Part shown: in pieces, positions 6,941-8,206 of the stretch
How the letters are laid out: each line of letters begins with the position of its first letter
Numbering within the stretch: the first letter of the stretch is position 1
Source of the DNA: Bacteroidota bacterium
Lineage (GTDB): Bacteria; Bacteroidota; UBA10030; UBA6906
Assembly: GCA_016844425.1 (NCBI GenBank)
Contig: JAERML010000042.1
Location: forward strand, 1 to 8,206
DNA length: 8,206 bases
Direction of reading: 5' to 3'
The notes under the pieces: generated by a model
Database searches by the model: none
Told to the model about the DNA's origin: nothing
Seen by the model: only the letters and a program-made list of their open reading frames with translations
Made by a program: the position numbers and the translations under genes

Positions 6941-7930
6941 ATGGATCTCTCGACGCACTATCTCGGCCTGAAGCTTAAGAACCCTCTCGTCCCGTCCGCC
7001 TCGCCGTTGTCGCACTCCGTGGACAGCATGAAGCGCCTCGAAGAGGCCGGCGCAGCCGCAATCGTCATGTACTCCTTGTTTGAAGAACAAATTGCGCACG
7101 AAGCCGCCGAATTGAACCACTATCTCAGTTACGGAACAGAGAGTTTCGCCGAAGCACTGACGTATTTCCCGGAATCACAGGAATACAATATTGGCCCGGA
7201 GGAGTATGTGGAACTTGTCCGGAAAGCCAAGGAATCGCTGAGCATTCCTGTGATCGGCAGCCTGAACGGTATTTCGTCGGGAGGATGGATCAGTTATGCA
7301 AAGAAGATCGAAGAAGCTGGGGCAGATGCCCTTGAGCTGAATGTGTACTATATTCCCACGGACCCAAAGTTGACGAGTCAAGATGTGGAAGACCGGTACC
7401 TTGAAGTCCTTCACGCCGTGAAACGGACGGTGAAAATCCCCGTCGCCATGAAGCTCAGCCCGTTCTTCAGTTCGCTCGCCAACATGGCGCACCGGCTGGA
7501 CACAGCCGGCGTGGATGGCCTCGTGCTCTTCAACCGGTTCTACCAACCCGACATTGACCTCGAAACGCTGGAAGTGAGACCCAACGTCATCCTCAGTTCC
7601 CCCCAGTCGCTGCGTCTCCCCCTCCGTTGGATCGCGATTCTTCACGGACGGATCAAGGCAAGTCTCGCGGCAACGAGCGGCATCCACAACGTTCAGGACG
7701 TGATCAAGATGCTGATGGCGGGTGCAGACGTAACGATGATGTGTTCCGCACTCCTTAAGAATGGGCCACAACATCTTGGACACGTGCTGGCAGACCTCAA
7801 CCAATGGATGCTGGAGCATGAGTATGTTTCAGTCAGCCAGATGAAAGGAAGCATGAGCCAGAAGTCCGTGGCCGACCCGGCTGCGTTCGAGCGGGCCAAC
7901 TACATGAAGGCACTTAACACGTACCGGTAA
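6941..7930 (+). CDS. Dihydroorotate dehydrogenase-like flavoprotein lacking the PyrD catalytic loop
   Basis: A 329-aa protein with the FMN TIM-barrel layout of class 1 dihydroorotate dehydrogenases. It opens with a typical [17 protein letters not shown] stretch (7-23). NGIS (109-112) stands where PyrD has its ANISG-like strand end, and AGADALELN (126-134) and a VAMKLSP strand with Lys171 follow. The phosphate-binding end is [19 protein letters not shown] (245-263). True PyrD enzymes follow the ELN strand with an NxSCPN-type loop holding the catalytic Cys or Ser; here the residues are NVYYIPTD (134-141), so neither that loop nor its base is present. It also lacks iron-sulfur cysteines of the PreA type. 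It follows nifJ by 49 bp, with AAGGGA (6929-6934) six bases before the ATG. I recall this gene pair from other anaerobes. A flavin redox role linked to PFOR is an inference; the reaction is unknown, and naming it pyrD would probably be wrong. Confidence 0.88.
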   Translation: MDLSTHYLGLKLKNPLVPSASPLSHSVDSMKRLEEAGAAAIVMYSLFEEQIAHEAAELNHYLSYGTESFAEALTYFPESQEYNIGPEEYVELVRKAKESLSIPVIGSLNGISSGGWISYAKKIEEAGADALELNVYYIPTDPKLTSQDVEDRYLEVLHAVKRTVKIPVAMKLSPFFSSLANMAHRLDTAGVDGLVLFNRFYQPDIDLETLEVRPNVILSSPQSLRLPLRWIAILHGRIKASLAATSGIHNVQDVIKMLMAGADVTMMCSALLKNGPQHLGHVLADLNQWMLEHEYVSVSQMKGSMSQKSVADPAAFERANYMKALNTYR

Positions 7931-8020
7931 TTGGCGCCAAGCGTGTGGCCCCCACCATAGCCGACTGGCTTGAAGGAAACGGCGGATTGTACGCACCGGG
8001 CACCATTCACCCTTGATCTC

Positions 8021-8026
8021 GGGAGG
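8021..8026 (+). promoter_or_regulatory. Ribosome binding site that decides a GTG start
   Basis: GGGAGG lies seven bases before the GTG at 8034-8036. It is the strongest ribosome binding site on the plus strand of this window and supports the GTG as start of the CoA-binding gene, for which no suitably placed ATG exists. Confidence 0.75.
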
Positions 8027-8033
8027 AACAACT

Positions 8034-8206
8034 GTGCAACGAATCACCAAGTCGTTTTTATCTGATGGAACTTTTGCGGTCGTCGGGGTCTCCTCGGACC
8101 GGAAGAAATTCGGCAACAAAGTCTACCGCGCGATGAAGGAGCGCGGGCTTACTGTTTATCCTGTGAATCCCCATGCAAATTTCGTGGAAGGAGATACCTG
8201 CTACCC
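8034..8206 (+). CDS. CoA-binding domain protein (YccU type), 3'-truncated by the window edge
   Basis: The gene starts with GTG, and 57 codons are visible before the window ends in the middle of a codon. The sequence matches the start of the CoA_binding_2 Rossmann fold: FAVVGVSSDRKKFGNKV (14-30) is the nucleotide-binding strand-turn-helix, and TVYPVNPHA (40-48) is the second strand with the typical YPVNP. EGDTCYP at the edge matches the usual GxxxYP that follows. Such small proteins (about 130-150 aa) are thought to bind CoA or an acyl-CoA, but their role is poorly known. The gap of 103 bp from the preceding gene holds no T-run terminator, so it may be the third gene of the nifJ operon, where a CoA-binding protein would fit an acetyl-CoA-producing cluster. 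Confidence 0.85.
   Translation, partial: MQRITKSFLSDGTFAVVGVSSDRKKFGNKVYRAMKERGLTVYPVNPHANFVEGDTCY

Noticed and set aside
7931..7940. Perfect 10-base palindrome TTGGCGCCAA right after the DHOD-like stop codon
   Set aside because: A 10-base palindrome is expected several times in 8 kb by chance; there is no loop or T run, so it is not a terminator, and nothing else supports an operator.

Overview
The window comes from a mid-GC bacterial chromosome and is dense in genes. It holds five protein genes besides a partial one at its right edge. The gene set suggests an anaerobic or facultative bacterium: a homodimer-type pyruvate:ferredoxin oxidoreductase, an M49 metallopeptidase, a GAF-GGDEF signalling protein and a NifX/DiNase-fold protein. 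The protein sequences look most like the FCB group (Bacteroidota/Ignavibacteriota-type lineages). That placement is an impression from family resemblance, not a computed result. No mobile elements, CRISPR arrays, tRNA or rRNA genes were seen.

Layout. (1) 1-1266, plus strand: the C-terminal two thirds or so of a dipeptidyl-peptidase III (M49) gene that enters from the left, closed by a strong intrinsic terminator at 1300-1335. (2) 1357-2885, minus strand: a two-gene operon. A GAF-GGDEF protein (1839-2885) is followed after 11 bp by a small DiNase/NifX-like protein (1357-1827). (3) 2886-3285: a 400-bp divergent intergenic region. It carries a candidate sigma-70-type promoter for the minus-strand operon, a good -24/-12 (sigma-54) promoter match facing nifJ, and short repeats that could be regulator sites. 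(4) 3286-8206, plus strand: nifJ (complete pyruvate:ferredoxin oxidoreductase, 1201 aa), then a dihydroorotate-dehydrogenase-like flavoprotein (329 aa), then the first 57 codons of a GTG-started CoA-binding protein. All three run the same way with short gaps and probably form one transcription unit.

How the parts may fit. PFOR makes acetyl-CoA and reduced ferredoxin from pyruvate. The DHOD-like protein keeps the FMN-barrel outline but has lost the substrate/catalytic loop of true PyrD enzymes, so it is probably not a pyrimidine-biosynthesis enzyme; a redox role tied to PFOR is possible. The CoA-binding protein fits a cluster handling acetyl-CoA. The divergent GAF-GGDEF protein has a strongly altered GGDEF active site, including Ser at the position where PleD has the guanine-contacting Asp344. 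It is therefore either a c-di-GMP receptor or an enzyme of altered nucleotide specificity. The most interesting items are this altered GGDEF domain, the sigma-54-type promoter before nifJ, and the catalytically unconventional DHOD-like partner of PFOR.
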